Part shown: positions 33,654-42,510 of the stretch, one piece after another | Numbering within the stretch: the stretch's first letter is position 1 | Layout of the letters: each line of letters starts with the position of its first letter | Translations under genes and position numbers: made by a program | Origin: VRUE01 sp963817905 | GTDB lineage: Bacteria; Actinomycetota; Thermoleophilia; Solirubrobacterales; 70-9 | Assembly (NCBI GenBank): GCA_963817905.1 | Contig: CAWFPS010000003.1 | Location: 1,736,001-1,800,000 of the forward strand | Length of the DNA: 64,000 bases | Reading direction: 5' to 3' | Notes under the pieces: generated by a model | What the model saw: only the letters and a program-made list of their open reading frames with translations | The model's database searches: none | Told to the model about the DNA's origin: nothing

Positions 33654-33988
33654 GTGAAACCATATCCTGGCAAGATTTTTCAAAAATCGATATGCGGGTC
33701 GGTACCATTATCGAGGTAGCCGATTTTCCGGAAGTACGTAATCCGGCCTATCAAATACAAATTGACTTTGGTCCTGAAATAGGTATAAAAAAGACTTCGG
33801 CGCAGCTCACCGAACGGTATCTGAAACACGAATTAATGGGAAGACAGGTAATCGCCGTAGTCAACTTTCCCAAAAAACAAATTGCAAATTTTATGAGCGA
33901 ATGTCTTATCTTAGGAGCGGTACAAGGGAAGGATGTAATTGTGCTTCAACCCGGTACCCAAGTCCCCAATGGCCTGAAAATCTCCTGA
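33650..33988 (+). CDS. csaA: tRNA-binding OB-fold protein, CsaA type
   Basis: A 112-residue protein that is a stand-alone tRNA-binding domain like that of methionyl- and phenylalanyl-tRNA synthetases. Key segments are FSKIDMRVGTIIEVADFP at the start, QLTERYLKHELMGRQVIAVVNFP in the middle and FMSECLILGAV near residue 85. CsaA has been described as a homodimeric chaperone-like, tRNA-binding protein. It is coupled to the gene before it and 4 bp from the symporter gene after it. Confidence 0.93.
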   Translation: MSETISWQDFSKIDMRVGTIIEVADFPEVRNPAYQIQIDFGPEIGIKKTSAQLTERYLKHELMGRQVIAVVNFPKKQIANFMSECLILGAVQGKDVIVLQPGTQVPNGLKIS

Positions 33989-33992
33989 TTCA

Positions 33993-34913
33993 TTGACTGA
34001 TATCCTCCTCAATAAAGTACACATCAATTTTGACACCCAGAATTTATGGTGGCTCAACCTTGCCTTGGCCTTGGTAATGTTCGGAATCGCCCTTGAAATA
34101 TCCATCAAGGACTTTAGGCGTTTATTTCTAGAACCCAAACCAATAGTAATCGGGGTGGTCAGTCAATTTATACTCCTGCCTATAATTACCGTGTTGTTGG
34201 TATCCTTGCTAAGACCCTCACCTGGCATTGCCATGGGTATGTTCATGGTTGCAGCCTGTCCTGGGGGCAACGTTTCGAATTTTATGACGCACATGGCAAA
34301 GGGCAATACGGCACTGTCTATAAGTCTCACGGCCATCGCAACGTTGTTAGCCATACTTATGACCCCTTTGAACCTGCAATTTTGGGGATCATTGTACGGA
34401 CCTACCGCAACACTTTTAAAGGAAATTGCGATTTCCCCGTTCGAGATGGTCAAATTAGTCGCCTTGTTATTGGGAATTCCATTATTCGCAGGAATCACAG
34501 TGAACTATTGTTTTCCCAAAAAAGCCAGAAAAATGGCACATGTACTAAAATTAGCCTCTTTGCTCTTTTTTATTGCATTGATATTCTTGGCGTTGTACGA
34601 CAACAGGGACATTTTTAGAGACTATATCACATACGTTTTTTGGATTGTCTTAATCCATAATTTCATGGCACTGTTAACGGGATTTTCTTTTGCAAAGATC
34701 ATGGGGTTGTGCAAGAAGGATGTGCGATCCATTACCATTGAGACCGGAATACAAAACGCCGGCTTAGGGCTATTGTTGATATTCACTTTTTTTGATGGAC
34801 TGGGCGGAATGGCCTTGTTGGCTGCTTTTTGGGGGATTTGGCATTTAATATCCGGATTGATTTTAGCCGCATTTTGGGGCTATCACCCTATAAAACAGGA
34901 AGAATTGGTTTGA
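33993..34913 (+). CDS. bile acid:sodium symporter family transporter
   Basis: A 306-residue membrane protein with nine to ten helices of the SBF/BASS family. The start is TTG 33993, 4 bp after csaA. Diagnostic parts are LALALVMFGIALEIS (helix 1), VAACPGGNVSNFMTHMAKGNTALS (the crossover with Pro/Gly and Asn) and IETGIQNAGLGLLL (second crossover). It imports an organic anion with Na+; the true substrate in bacteria is mostly unknown. Its stop codon overlaps the next start (TTGA). Confidence 0.9.
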   Translation: MTDILLNKVHINFDTQNLWWLNLALALVMFGIALEISIKDFRRLFLEPKPIVIGVVSQFILLPIITVLLVSLLRPSPGIAMGMFMVAACPGGNVSNFMTHMAKGNTALSISLTAIATLLAILMTPLNLQFWGSLYGPTATLLKEIAISPFEMVKLVALLLGIPLFAGITVNYCFPKKARKMAHVLKLASLLFFIALIFLALYDNRDIFRDYITYVFWIVLIHNFMALLTGFSFAKIMGLCKKDVRSITIETGIQNAGLGLLLIFTFFDGLGGMALLAAFWGIWHLISGLILAAFWGYHPIKQEELV

Positions 34914-35953
34914 AAAATATTTTGTACTATTTCGTCAAATTTTGGATAAAAACGGGCCTTTATTTTTATTACGGAAAAATTACCTTGTCCGGTATTGAAA
35001 ATGTTGCGGATGCCCGATCGACCCTTTTCCTACCGAATCATCAAAGTGCCCTAATGGATGCACTATTGCTTGCCGTTGTCAGTAAAAGAAAGCCCTATTT
35101 TTTGACGCGATCCGATGTTTTTAAGAATCGGTTCGTGACTCCGATCCTACATTTTTTCAGAATGATTCCTATTTACCGGATACGTGATGGCCGGGAGAAT
35201 CTGATCCACAATGAGGCTATTTTTGCTACGTGTGCCCAATTATTGGGCAAAGGGGAATCCATCCTGATGTTTCCAGAAGCAAACCACAGTCTTAAACGGC
35301 GCATACGCCCGCTAACAAAGGGGTTTACTAGAATTTTAAGGCGTGCCATGGAACAGCAACCGGATCTTGATCTTCGGGTAGTTCCTGTCGGTATGAATTA
35401 TCGCAATGCGCATTGCTTTCCGAATCGGGTGCACATTAAAATCGGGGAAAATATTCCTCTAAACACATGGTATGATTCAAAAGATCCGGACTCGTCTCCA
35501 TTTAAAATAATGAATGCCGTTTCCGAAAAATTAAAAACGCTGACCACCGATATCCCCGCTATTGAATCCTATGAAGTTATCTTAGGGCAGCTCGATAAGC
35601 TGGGGGTTGATTATCTAAATCCCGAAGCGGTCAATAAGGTAATTCACAATTTGAGATCCAATATCAAGATCAAAAAGGCCCCACAAAAAACGAACTTTTT
35701 TTTGGCCTTTTTAAAAGTGCTCTTTTGGATTGTAAATTTCCCCGTACTTGTTGGATGGAGGGCGTTTATCAAGCCAAAGGTCCCACAAGCCGAATTCCTT
35801 GAAACCTTTCGTTTTGCCTATGCCATGTTGGTATACCCCCTTTACTATCTTTCGCTATTTCTATTATTAAGTAGTCAGGGCAATATCTTGTTTGCAGTCG
35901 GTTGTGTGCTCGGTATCGTGATCATAAATTGGCTTTACGTACGTCTGGCATGA
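34910..35953 (+). CDS. PlsC-type lysophospholipid acyltransferase
   Basis: With the TTG start at 34910, which overlaps the upstream stop as TTGA, the protein has 347 residues; an extension to 34829 would lie inside the symporter gene. The acyltransferase motifs are FLPNHQSALMDALLL (NHxxxxD, residues ~40-50), IPIYRIRDGREN (substrate) and MFPEANHS (FPEG-like). The C-terminal third has two or three membrane helices (TNFFLAFLKVLFWIVNFPVL; MLVYPLYYLSLFLLL). It probably acylates a lysolipid at the inner membrane. Confidence 0.88.
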   Translation: MKNILYYFVKFWIKTGLYFYYGKITLSGIENVADARSTLFLPNHQSALMDALLLAVVSKRKPYFLTRSDVFKNRFVTPILHFFRMIPIYRIRDGRENLIHNEAIFATCAQLLGKGESILMFPEANHSLKRRIRPLTKGFTRILRRAMEQQPDLDLRVVPVGMNYRNAHCFPNRVHIKIGENIPLNTWYDSKDPDSSPFKIMNAVSEKLKTLTTDIPAIESYEVILGQLDKLGVDYLNPEAVNKVIHNLRSNIKIKKAPQKTNFFLAFLKVLFWIVNFPVLVGWRAFIKPKVPQAEFLETFRFAYAMLVYPLYYLSLFLLLSSQGNILFAVGCVLGIVIINWLYVRLA

Positions 35954-35985
35954 CCCTCATGATGGTATCCGTTTTACGTTTTACG

Positions 35986-36156
35986 TTAATCAAGTGAGAA
36001 GATGCCGTTATGTATGCTAAATACGTCCCGCAGGGCCATGGTATCAAAATAGCCTGCTTCGTACAGTATGTCGTTACCGGTCGAAAGCATATAACAGCCG
36101 CCATTTGTAGCAGTGGGTGCAGCCGTTTCCGGGACCAATATACTTTCTGTTTTCAT
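35986..36156 (-). CDS. possible small protein (56 aa)
   Basis: A minus-strand frame of 56 residues with varied, protein-like composition: start MKTESILVPETAAPTATNGG, then CYMLSTGNDILYEAGYFDTM and a short C-terminus ending IFSLD. It is cytoplasmic in character and matches no family known to me; it could be the remnant of a longer gene. Nothing else gene-like fits the 350-bp stretch 35954-36303, which also holds a tandem TTTTACG repeat near 35971-35985. Both neighbours are on the plus strand. Confidence 0.35.
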   Translation of the reverse strand: MKTESILVPETAAPTATNGGCYMLSTGNDILYEAGYFDTMALRDVFSIHNGIFSLD

Positions 36157-36303
36157 GGCGGGAAGATTTCTTTCATTGGTAATGATAGCATTTATTCATG
36201 TCGTAAACAACCCATGAAGTTGTCGTAATTACACATGAAACATTGAAAATTAAGACACTATCTTTGATGTATAGGTGCTGGAATAAACAGGCTTGATATT
36301 TTT

Positions 36304-36846
36304 ATGGATCGCTATATCGAAGAATTTTACATGACCCTGGACATTTGGCTTTCGAACCTCGAATTATATGGAGAACCTGAACTTAGGTTTCAACCAGATC
36401 CAGAAAATTGGTCCTTGGGACAAATCTATATGCATTTGATAACGGAGACCGGATGGTTTCTTCAGCAACTTGAGATTTGTAGTGGTATTTCAGAAAATGC
36501 GAAACGTCAAATGTCTGAAAAGGCACGGGCGATGTTTCAGGCCAATGAGTTTCCCAATCAGAAGATCAAAGGGCAGGCTACTGTCGAAAACGTGCCACAG
36601 CCGTCTAATAAAGCAGTGTTGCACGAGAAAATGTCTGAATTGAAGAATCACCTGGGTAAAATAATAATGCACAAGAGAACACAGCGAACCGGCAAAACCG
36701 AACATCCCGGATTGGGCTATTTTAATGGTGAGGAATGGCTTCGCTATGCTACGATGCATCTAAGACATCATATGCGACAGAGCAAGCGTATCGAACGTGA
36801 TATACAGCAAATAAGGTCAGCTCTTAAAACAAAAAATAGCCATTAA
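36304..36846 (+). CDS. DinB superfamily protein
   Basis: A 180-residue four-helix DinB-like protein. The helix with PENWSLGQIYMHLITETGWFL carries the first metal-ligand His (near 44), and the late helix TMHLRHHMRQSKRIER carries the other ligands. Substrate unknown; many relatives are thiol transferases or metal-dependent hydrolases. It is 1 bp from the following gene, so they form an operon. A second DinB-fold gene (YfiT type) lies 5 kb upstream. Confidence 0.82.
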   Translation: MDRYIEEFYMTLDIWLSNLELYGEPELRFQPDPENWSLGQIYMHLITETGWFLQQLEICSGISENAKRQMSEKARAMFQANEFPNQKIKGQATVENVPQPSNKAVLHEKMSELKNHLGKIIMHKRTQRTGKTEHPGLGYFNGEEWLRYATMHLRHHMRQSKRIERDIQQIRSALKTKNSH

Positions 36847-36847
36847 A

Positions 36848-37258
36848 ATGGAGCTTTTTGAACTAAAACAGGGGATCGACGTATTTTGTATACGAGCACC
36901 CAGCTTTCCGGAAGGGGTTACGCAAGCCCATAAATCATTACATGCCCTTATTTCCTACTCCAAAAAGCGTAAGTATTTCGGCATATCCTATCAAAATCCA
37001 GAAGGGGGCATCACCTATCTGGCTGCAGCCAATGAATTGAAGATAGGCGAATTGCGAGCTCATGGATTGGAAGAATTTAGAATTGAAACAGGCACCTATA
37101 TTTCAATAATCATCACTAATTTTATGGAACGTATTCCCAAGATCGGGGAAGCATTCAATAAGCTGATGGCCCACCCTCAGATAGACCCTAATGGGTTTTG
37201 TCTCGAATGGTATTTGAATGAAAATGATTGTCGTTGCTTGATTAAATTAAACCGATAA
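36848..37258 (+). CDS. hypothetical protein, possibly GyrI/effector-binding fold
   Basis: A 136-residue protein without signal peptide. The strand-helix pattern, with AHKSLHALISYSKKRKYFGISYQNPEGGITYLAA described only as residues 27-60 and a final FCLEWYLNENDCRCLIKL, recalls the SHS2/GyrI-like small-molecule-binding domains that Bacteroidota annotations often call transcriptional regulator. It has no DNA-binding motif. It is co-transcribed with the DinB gene. Confidence 0.6.
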   Translation: MELFELKQGIDVFCIRAPSFPEGVTQAHKSLHALISYSKKRKYFGISYQNPEGGITYLAAANELKIGELRAHGLEEFRIETGTYISIIITNFMERIPKIGEAFNKLMAHPQIDPNGFCLEWYLNENDCRCLIKLNR

Positions 37259-37368
37259 AACACAAATGGAAGCTATTTTGATGCTACGGGTTAGCGCACT
37301 GATAGTTGCCTCCCCCATGCAAAAATTCGGGGTTGATTGTATAATAAGTATAATAAAAAATTAAGGCC

Positions 37369-38208
37369 ATGAAAAATAAAATCTATCCCTGTATCTGGTT
37401 TAATAATAATGCCAAGGAGGCTGCAGAATTTTATTGCACGGTTTTTGGCGATTGTAAAATTATTTCTGAAAACGCGATAGTTGTTGTATTTGAAATTGGG
37501 GGCGTCAAATTCATGGGCCTAAATGGGGGACCGAATTTCAGGCCGAATGCCACGTTGTCATTTTATACAACCTGTGAAACCGAACTCGAAATAGACGCTA
37601 TTTGGAATAAATTGATGATCAATGGTAAAGCGATGATGCCCTTGGACGCATACGCGTGGAGCAAAAAGTACGGATGGGTGGAAGACCAATATGGCGTTTC
37701 CTGGCAGTTGACCCTGGGCAAGGTCAAAGAGATCGGCCAAAAGGTCGTTCCCGCTATGATGTTCTCCGGCACTCAATTCGGTAAGGGCCAGGAGGCCCTT
37801 GAAATGTATGTCAATATATTCAACGACTCAAACGTAAATTTTGTTTCACCCTATGCTAATTCCGATACATTGCAAGGTGGCAAAATAGCCCATGCCCAAT
37901 TCATACTTTTGGGGCAGAAATTTATTTTGATGGATAGTGGCCATATGGATACATTAACCTTTAACGAAGGGGTTTCTATGGTCGTTGATTGTGATACCCA
38001 AGAAGAAATCGATCAGTACTGGAAGTTGCTTACAGAAGGAGGTAGTGAAAGCCAGTGTGGTTGGCTTAAGGATAAATTCGGTTTTTCATGGCAGATCGTA
38101 CCTACCATTCTTGGGACCTTGATGAATGATCCTAAACAAGCGGATCGGACCATGCAGGTTATTATGAAATCGATTAAATTTAATATCAAGGAACTGTTGC
38201 AGGCTTAA
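37369..38208 (+). CDS. two-domain VOC family protein (PhnB type)
   Basis: A 279-residue protein with two similar beta-alpha-beta-beta-beta halves: residues ~1-115 (IYPCIWFNNNAKEAAEFYCT, WVEDQYGVSWQL) and ~125-275 (VVPAMMFSGTQFGKGQEALE, WLKDKFGFSWQIVP). The repeats DQYGVSWQL and DKFGFSWQI mark the PhnB / 3-demethylubiquinone-methyltransferase-like glyoxalase family. Its real substrate is unknown. It heads a small plus-strand run with the DUF1801 gene and the hydrolase gene. Confidence 0.88.
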   Translation: MKNKIYPCIWFNNNAKEAAEFYCTVFGDCKIISENAIVVVFEIGGVKFMGLNGGPNFRPNATLSFYTTCETELEIDAIWNKLMINGKAMMPLDAYAWSKKYGWVEDQYGVSWQLTLGKVKEIGQKVVPAMMFSGTQFGKGQEALEMYVNIFNDSNVNFVSPYANSDTLQGGKIAHAQFILLGQKFILMDSGHMDTLTFNEGVSMVVDCDTQEEIDQYWKLLTEGGSESQCGWLKDKFGFSWQIVPTILGTLMNDPKQADRTMQVIMKSIKFNIKELLQA

Positions 38209-38220
38209 CTTGTAAATGGA

Positions 38221-38604
38221 ATGAAATCTACGAAACCTAATACCATAGACGAATATATCGCTTCCTTTCCAAAGGATATCAAACTAATCTTGGAAACGAT
38301 TCGAACGACTATTCAAAAAACGGTACCGAAAGCCCAGGAAAAAATTGGTTATGGAATGCCTTCTTTTCGCATTTACGGAAAGGATCTGGTCTATTTTGCC
38401 GCATTTTCGAATCACATAGGGGTCTATGCGCTTCCTTCTGGCAACGCGGCCTTTAAAAATGAGTTGGTAAATTATAAAACGGGGAAGGGATCAATCCAAT
38501 TTCCACTTGATCAACCAATTCCCTACGACCTAATTGTGAAAATTGTGAAATTTAGGGAACAGGAAAATTTGGCGTTGTCAATTAGAAAAACTTCGGGTAA
38601 ATAG
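38221..38604 (+). CDS. DUF1801 (YdhG-like) protein
   Basis: A 127-residue protein with the DUF1801 signature: N-terminal IDEYIASFPKDIKLILETIR, then KAQEKIGYGMPSFRIYGKDLVYFAAFSNHIGVY around residues 40-72 and a C-terminal FPLDQPIPYDLIVKIVKFR. The function is not established; relatives include frataxin-like and iron-chaperone-like folds. It starts 12 bp after the VOC gene and ends 19 bp before the hydrolase gene. Confidence 0.88.
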   Translation: MKSTKPNTIDEYIASFPKDIKLILETIRTTIQKTVPKAQEKIGYGMPSFRIYGKDLVYFAAFSNHIGVYALPSGNAAFKNELVNYKTGKGSIQFPLDQPIPYDLIVKIVKFREQENLALSIRKTSGK

Positions 38605-38623
38605 GTGACTGTTCCCAATATAA

Positions 38624-39424
38624 ATGCCTATGAATTTTAAAAATGGCTATTCGGATGTAAATGGCCTGCGCATGTATTATGAGGTATATGGGGAAGGGAT
38701 GCCATTGGTATTGATTCATGGTGGAGGGTCGACCATAGGGACGTCTTTTGGTCGGATCATTCCGGAGCTTTCGAAAAAACAAAGGATCATTGCGATAGAA
38801 CTACAAGCACACGGTCGTACGAATGACAGAAATTCAGACTTGTCCTTTCAGCAAGACGCCGATGACATTGCCCAACTTTTAAAAAATCTTCAAATTGACA
38901 GGGCGAATTTCCTTGGTTTTAGCAATGGCGGCCACGTAACCATTGAAGTGGCCCTAAGGCATGCGCATCTGGTTCATGCCCTTATTCTCTGCTCGACTTT
39001 CTACAAGCGTACGGGTGTTTTTCATGGATTTTGGGAAAGATTCGAGGGTGAGGTTGCGTTTAGCGATATGCCGAAACCCTACAAGAAGGCATTTCTCGAG
39101 GTAAATAATAGTACCTCCAAACTGCGTAACATGTTCGAAAAAGATGTCAGAAGAATGCAGGATTTCGTGGGGTGGAGCGATGAGCAAATGCGATCGATCG
39201 ATAGACCGACCTTACTCATTAATGGCAATGTCGATATTGGCAGCCCTGAACATATGGTCGCCTTATATCGTCTGATTCCCAATTGCCAATTGGTCATGGT
39301 ACCAGGAGGTCATGGCGATTACCTTGGTGAAATTACATCCTTAGAAAAGGGTACGGTGATCTCTTATTATATAGTGCCAATTATCGAGGAGTTTCTTGAA
39401 ACCGCCCTCGAAAATAGCGGTTAA
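38624..39424 (+). CDS. cytoplasmic alpha/beta hydrolase
   Basis: A 266-residue alpha/beta hydrolase without signal peptide: oxyanion loop LIHGGGSTIGTSFG (residues ~30-43), nucleophile elbow GFSNGGHV (Ser near 101), acid residue likely in NGNVDIGSPEH and catalytic His in PGGHGDYLGE (near 227). It resembles haloperoxidase/esterase-like members. Substrate unknown. It is the last gene of the VOC-DUF1801-hydrolase run, and its stop is 15 bp from the stop of the convergent M14 peptidase gene. Confidence 0.88.
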   Translation: MPMNFKNGYSDVNGLRMYYEVYGEGMPLVLIHGGGSTIGTSFGRIIPELSKKQRIIAIELQAHGRTNDRNSDLSFQQDADDIAQLLKNLQIDRANFLGFSNGGHVTIEVALRHAHLVHALILCSTFYKRTGVFHGFWERFEGEVAFSDMPKPYKKAFLEVNNSTSKLRNMFEKDVRRMQDFVGWSDEQMRSIDRPTLLINGNVDIGSPEHMVALYRLIPNCQLVMVPGGHGDYLGEITSLEKGTVISYYIVPIIEEFLETALENSG

Positions 39425-39439
39425 ACCCCTTAAGGCAAA

Positions 39440-41962
39440 TCACATAATCGTCCCAAAGAAAATAGCATTCATCATAAGTTTATTAGTGCCATACCAAAAA
39501 GCCCTGAAATTGGTGTTGTCGGTAAAAATGATTACGCGTCCTTTGCCAAGGTGTTGCACTTGGAACGGCACCGAATTTTTGAGGAGTTTAAGATTTTCTT
39601 TTGAAATATATCCGCTTAGTAAAGGGTTATCAGTGTATTTAATGGGGTTATTATAGCTCTCTTTGTCGGGTTCGATATAAATATTGGAATCCCTGAAAAG
39701 AGGTAATTTATCATTTTTATAGCCAAAATTAATCGGATGTGACCGATCTACGTTGGCCTCAAAAATTGCCCCTCCGGTAACCTGTGCTCCTAAAAAGTCC
39801 CGCTTTTTTTCGAAGGAAATGTTCTTGGCCACCAAGGTATCTTTCTTAAATTTTAATTTCATCAAATCGTTTTTGGCAAACCATTCGGCCGCATTCATAA
39901 ACCCGATGAGGGTACCACCATCCTTTACCCACTCCGTTATTCTTTCGGCGGCTTTTTTATCAAGGGCACTTCCCCAGGAATTGGGAAGAATAAGCGCAGT
40001 ATATCGCTTTAAGTCGATGCTGCTGAAATAGTCGGTGTCTAGCTTAGTGAGCTTCATATCATAACGCTGATCCAATAGGTGCCATATTTCGCCGGCATCA
40101 TTATAAGTAATGCCTTTACCGACAATTAACCCGACTTCTTGTTTTTTCAAGGTTTCAAAATCATTACTGCCTAAATCGATTCCTTTGGTCAAACCAGTGC
40201 CCACCGATTTAATGGGTATTTTGCTTTCCTGTGCAACTTTATTCAAGAATGCGTATAAATCACTGGCATTTAGCTTTTGATTTTGAACGGGAATCATAAT
40301 AGTACCATAATCGTATTTTTTTCCTTCTAAGGTAAAAGGGGTCCTAGCAACTTTCGCCCGAATATCATTGTTTAAAATTGCATTCAGCGCCTTCGGGGTA
40401 TAGTATTCGTTCCATTCAAAAAGATAGGCGTAATTGCTTTGTGATTCTGCGCCTCCACTAAGGGGTTCCAAAGTTTCTATTTCGTCCCCAGCATTGGTTA
40501 GGTTCGCCAATTCCTCATAGTCTAGGTCAAAAGCCAAGGGAAACGTCCATGCTGAGATATCATAGAAAAGGCTATCGGAAAAGGTAGTGCGCTTTTCGAA
40601 CATTGCACGAATCAATCGTGGGTTCTTTTGATTCATTGGCACTACATAACTTTTTCCCGTAACAAATGATTTACCTCCAATAGTGACATCGTTTTTCAAT
40701 TCATGAAATTTAATATGCTGCCGCTGCAGAATTTCGGCCAAATGCCAAGAACGGGCTGCGTCTTTATTGTCTCCAAAGACTATAGCTTTCACTTTGTTTT
40801 TTGCTTCCTCACTTTGCACATCTCGATAATAGTCCCGTTGGTATTCCAAGATTTTGGTCCGCATGTTTTTTGCGGCCTCAATGGTCGAAAGGGCCGTTGT
40901 AAATTGATTTCTGATGGTAAAGGGGAAGGTAAGAATGCCGTTTTCACTTTCTTGGATATGGCCACGCGAACTCGCCTGTTCGAACAAAATACCGATTGAG
41001 CCATTTACATCTGGGAAGGTCGATCCTTTTCCATAATAATAATCATCATAACCTTCTTCGGAATAATATAAAGATCCGATTTTATCCAATGCTTTGGCAT
41101 GATACGTGCCAATTTCAGCGGTAAGTTCCTGATTCAATTTAGGAGTCAAGGGATGCACTCTTGTTGGTTCACCAGGCTGAAAAAAGAAGGTTGAATTGGT
41201 ACCCATTTCGTGATGGTCGGTTAAAATATTTGGAAGCCACTTATGGAAAGTTTCTATCCTAGCGCGGCTTTCTGGCAATTGAACCGGCAACCAATCCCGA
41301 TTTACATCGAACCAATAGTGATTCGTGCGACCACCAGGCCATACTTCATGATATTCCCGATCATTCGGGTCGGGGTTTAGGTTCTTTGCTTTGTGCATGT
41401 TCGCCCAATAGGCAAATCGTTGCAGGCCATCAGGATTAAAGGAAGGATCTAACAAAATGACCATACTGTCTAATAGCTGTTCGATTTCGGGGCCCTGGGC
41501 TGCGGCAAGATAGTAGGCATAGGCCAAACTTGCATTGGAGCCACTGGGTTCATTGCCATGGACCGAAAATCCTTGATACACTACAATGGGCATATCTGCG
41601 ATAGAAAGTGAAGCACCATTATTTTCTGTTAGGGCAAGATGTTCTTTTCTGATTTTTTCAATATTTTGATGATTTTTGGGTGATGTAACGGTTAATAAGA
41701 GAATTGGTCTTCCTTCAAAAGTCTCCCCACGATTTTCTATAGTAATACGGTCACTAGCCTTTGCCAAAGCTTGCATGTAATACATTAGTTTATCATGGGT
41801 TACATGCCATTCCCCGACTTCATGGCCGATAATCTCCTTCGGAGTAGGTATATTGGCATCATAACTAATACCCTTTGGTAAGTAATACCCCAAATCGAGT
41901 GCTTCTTGTGCGATCGAATTTTGAAGTGTAATAAAGAGAATTAAAATCAGCAACTTTTTCAT
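39440..41962 (-). CDS. large exported M14 family zinc carboxypeptidase
   Basis: An 840-residue protein with signal peptide (MKKLLILILFITLQNSIAQ). Residues ~45-380 form the M14 peptidase: zinc ligands His135 and Glu138 in SVHGNEPSG, a later His in NILTDHHEMG, and the catalytic Glu in GILFEQASSRG. The rest (~400-840) contains a ThuA/GATase-like fold region (RYTALILPNSWGSAL, GGTLIGFMNAAEWF, FTDNTNFRAFWYGTNKLMMN). Such long M14-like proteins are common in flavobacteria and probably digest peptides in the periplasm or outside the cell. Confidence 0.9.
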   Translation of the reverse strand: MKKLLILILFITLQNSIAQEALDLGYYLPKGISYDANIPTPKEIIGHEVGEWHVTHDKLMYYMQALAKASDRITIENRGETFEGRPILLLTVTSPKNHQNIEKIRKEHLALTENNGASLSIADMPIVVYQGFSVHGNEPSGSNASLAYAYYLAAAQGPEIEQLLDSMVILLDPSFNPDGLQRFAYWANMHKAKNLNPDPNDREYHEVWPGGRTNHYWFDVNRDWLPVQLPESRARIETFHKWLPNILTDHHEMGTNSTFFFQPGEPTRVHPLTPKLNQELTAEIGTYHAKALDKIGSLYYSEEGYDDYYYGKGSTFPDVNGSIGILFEQASSRGHIQESENGILTFPFTIRNQFTTALSTIEAAKNMRTKILEYQRDYYRDVQSEEAKNKVKAIVFGDNKDAARSWHLAEILQRQHIKFHELKNDVTIGGKSFVTGKSYVVPMNQKNPRLIRAMFEKRTTFSDSLFYDISAWTFPLAFDLDYEELANLTNAGDEIETLEPLSGGAESQSNYAYLFEWNEYYTPKALNAILNNDIRAKVARTPFTLEGKKYDYGTIMIPVQNQKLNASDLYAFLNKVAQESKIPIKSVGTGLTKGIDLGSNDFETLKKQEVGLIVGKGITYNDAGEIWHLLDQRYDMKLTKLDTDYFSSIDLKRYTALILPNSWGSALDKKAAERITEWVKDGGTLIGFMNAAEWFAKNDLMKLKFKKDTLVAKNISFEKKRDFLGAQVTGGAIFEANVDRSHPINFGYKNDKLPLFRDSNIYIEPDKESYNNPIKYTDNPLLSGYISKENLKLLKNSVPFQVQHLGKGRVIIFTDNTNFRAFWYGTNKLMMNAIFFGTIM

Positions 41963-41993
41963 GTGTAATCTTATTTTTTCAGGGTTATACTAT

Positions 41994-42025
41994 AAAAAAC
42001 GACCCTATTTGTACTTAGGGCCGTT
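41994..42025 (-). terminator. terminator of the PUR-protein gene
   Basis: On the minus strand AACGGCCCTA pairs with TAGGGTCGTT (one G-T pair) and is followed by a T run (plus-strand A6, 41994-41999). Confidence 0.8.
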
Positions 42026-42050
42026 AAATAGTTTTGTACCAATTAAAAGT

Positions 42051-42428
42051 TTAAATGTCATCAAAATCAATATCGGTGAAACTATCGGTCGATTTGGCCT
42101 CCCCGTTTTCAATCGGTTCTTCTTCCTCTCGCTTAAAATCTTTTTGATGTCTTTCTGAGATTACTTCAGATCCCTTCTCATCGACAATATAGTCCATCAT
42201 TTCATCTACATGTTCCTTAAAAGCGACAAAATCTTCCTTGTACAGATAAATCTTGTGCTTTTTGTAATGAAAGGAACCATCATCATGTGTAAATTTTTTG
42301 CTTTCAGTAATCGTAAGGTAGTAGTCGCCTGCCTTGGTACTCCGAACATCAAAAAAGTATGTTCTTCTGCCCGCTCGTAAAACTTTGGAATAAATTTCTT
42401 CCTGATCCATTAAATCTTTGTCGCCCAT
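42051..42428 (-). CDS. PUR-alpha-like nucleic-acid-binding protein (DUF3276)
   Basis: A 125-residue protein with the PUR repeat typical of Bacteroidota DUF3276 proteins: VLRAGRRTYFFDVRSTKAGDYYLTITESKK (described as residues 16-45), then HKIYLYKEDFVAFKEHVDEM. These form whirly-like dimers that bind single-stranded DNA or RNA. The C-terminus is acidic (EEEEPIENGEAKSTD...DIDFDDI), as in many single-strand-binding proteins, where such tails recruit partners. Likely alternative start at the internal ATG 7 codons later. Confidence 0.92.
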   Translation of the reverse strand: MGDKDLMDQEEIYSKVLRAGRRTYFFDVRSTKAGDYYLTITESKKFTHDDGSFHYKKHKIYLYKEDFVAFKEHVDEMMDYIVDEKGSEVISERHQKDFKREEEEPIENGEAKSTDSFTDIDFDDI

Positions 42429-42510
42429 CTCGTGTAGTTGTAGTTATCCTAAAATAAAAGGTGTTTATCCCTCAAAAATGAAAAAAAAAAGCGTATCAGA
42501 CAACAATTTT

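Noticed and set aside
36010..36228. A 72-codon plus-strand frame in the gap after the PlsC-type gene.
   Set aside because: Cys/His-rich translated sequence without pattern, opposite to a more protein-like frame on the minus strand; probably a shadow.
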